NCBI GenBank assembly: GCA_018716365.1
Contig: DVKA01000007.1
Coordinates: 1 to 5,134, forward strand
Reading direction: 5' to 3'
Length of the DNA: 5,134 nucleotides
Source: Candidatus Caccocola faecipullorum
Lineage (GTDB): Bacteria > Synergistota > Synergistia > Synergistales > Synergistaceae
Below the pieces are notes generated by a model, which worked only from the letters and a program-made list of their open reading frames with translations, was not told the origin of the DNA and did no database searches. Made by a program: the position numbers and the translations under genes. The number at the start of each line of letters is the position of its first letter. Positions within the stretch are counted from its first letter, which is position 1. Shown here in pieces: positions 4,812-5,134 of this stretch.

Positions 4812-5132
4812 ATGATCGAAAAATTTGAACACGTAACCGCCGAAACCAAAGCCAACGTCTACTTCGACGGAAAGGTGATCAGCCACACGCTCTGGCTCGC
4901 GGACGGCGAAAAGCGCACGCTCGGCATCTTCATGCCTGGCGCATACGAATTCGGCACCGCCGACGCCGAGATAATGGACCTCACCGACGGCGAGTGCGAA
5001 GTGCAGCTCCCCGGCTCCGACGAATGGAAATTCATGAAGGCCGGCGAAGCCTTCAAAGTCCCCGCCAACAGCAAATACGGCCTCCGCTGCTACGTCCCCG
5101 TGCAGTACATCTGCGCCTACGTGAAGGAATAA
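4812..5132 (+). CDS. ppnP: Pyrimidine/purine nucleoside phosphorylase PpnP (YaiE/DUF1255)
   Basis: A 106-residue single-domain cupin-like protein. PpnP in E. coli performs phosphorolysis of many nucleosides, releasing the free base and (deoxy)ribose 1-phosphate, so it acts in nucleoside salvage in the cytoplasm. The family pattern is clear: NVYFDGKVISHTLWLADGEK near the N-terminus, then LGIFMPGAYEFGTADAEIMD, GECEVQLPGSDEWKFMKAGE and FKVPANSKYGLRC, ending in YICAYVKE. E. coli YaiE has 94 residues; the extra length is mostly an N-terminal leader of about 10 residues. ATG at 4812 is preceded by AGGAGG (4799-4804) with 7 nt spacing. The gene is complete and ends two bases before the window edge, so its downstream neighbour is not seen. 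It diverges from nudC. Isoleucine is mostly ATC (4 of 5). Confidence 0.94.
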   Translation: MIEKFEHVTAETKANVYFDGKVISHTLWLADGEKRTLGIFMPGAYEFGTADAEIMDLTDGECEVQLPGSDEWKFMKAGEAFKVPANSKYGLRCYVPVQYICAYVKE

Positions 5133-5134
5133 CG

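Noticed and set aside
1..5134. Searched for tRNA genes, CRISPR repeats, transposase or integrase genes, attachment sites and toxin-antitoxin pairs
   Set aside because: None was seen; the repeats found are short and isolated, and every sizeable open frame is explained by the listed genes or is antisense to one.

Overview
The window is a GC-rich (by eye about 60%) stretch of bacterial chromosome carrying housekeeping and accessory metabolism genes. No tRNA, rRNA, CRISPR array, insertion sequence or phage gene is visible. Rubrerythrin, a Cys-rich Fe-S flavoprotein type oxidoreductase and a corrinoid adenosyltransferase point to an anaerobe. Heavy use of the ATA isoleucine codon in several genes despite the high GC content, together with the style of the proteins, makes me think of Synergistota-like or other gut/sludge anaerobes. 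This is an impression only; no marker gene in the window settles the taxonomy.

Left block, + strand (1-1070): the 3' part of an NAD(P)H-dependent flavodoxin-fold oxidoreductase with a compact CX2CX2CX5C motif. It is followed 19 nt later by a lipoprotein carrying a cyclophilin-like beta-barrel domain. The pair looks like an operon and ends at a strong intrinsic terminator (1037-1070).

Middle block, + strand (1071-2691): a short leader with a TATAAT box and a strong Shine-Dalgarno precedes a 370-residue protein with three paired-CxxC zinc ribbons and a C-terminal part resembling DUF1963/YwqG-like proteins. Almost directly after its stop codon lies the C-terminal part of an ArsP_1/YraQ-like permease. 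It has no start codon or ribosome binding site at its proper place and is read here as a degraded remnant.

Right block, - strand (2716-4750): nudC (NAD(H) pyrophosphatase) and cobO (ATP:corrinoid adenosyltransferase) overlap by 22 nt and appear translationally coupled. Rubrerythrin follows under its own near-consensus promoter, which overlaps an AT-rich palindromic site resembling a PerR box. A long hairpin lies past the rubrerythrin stop.

Right edge, + strand (4746-5132): ppnP (YaiE/DUF1255 nucleoside phosphorylase) is transcribed divergently from nudC out of a short AT-rich intergenic region.

Functionally, the right half groups redox defence (rubrerythrin), NAD turnover (NudC), B12 cofactor activation (CobO) and nucleoside salvage (PpnP). 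The left half is a redox flavoprotein/lipoprotein pair plus an uncharacterised zinc-ribbon protein. I do not see a clear new multi-gene system. The points most worth following are the permease remnant, the uncharacterised zinc-ribbon protein, the possible PerR control of rubrerythrin and the contrast in isoleucine codon use between the two halves.
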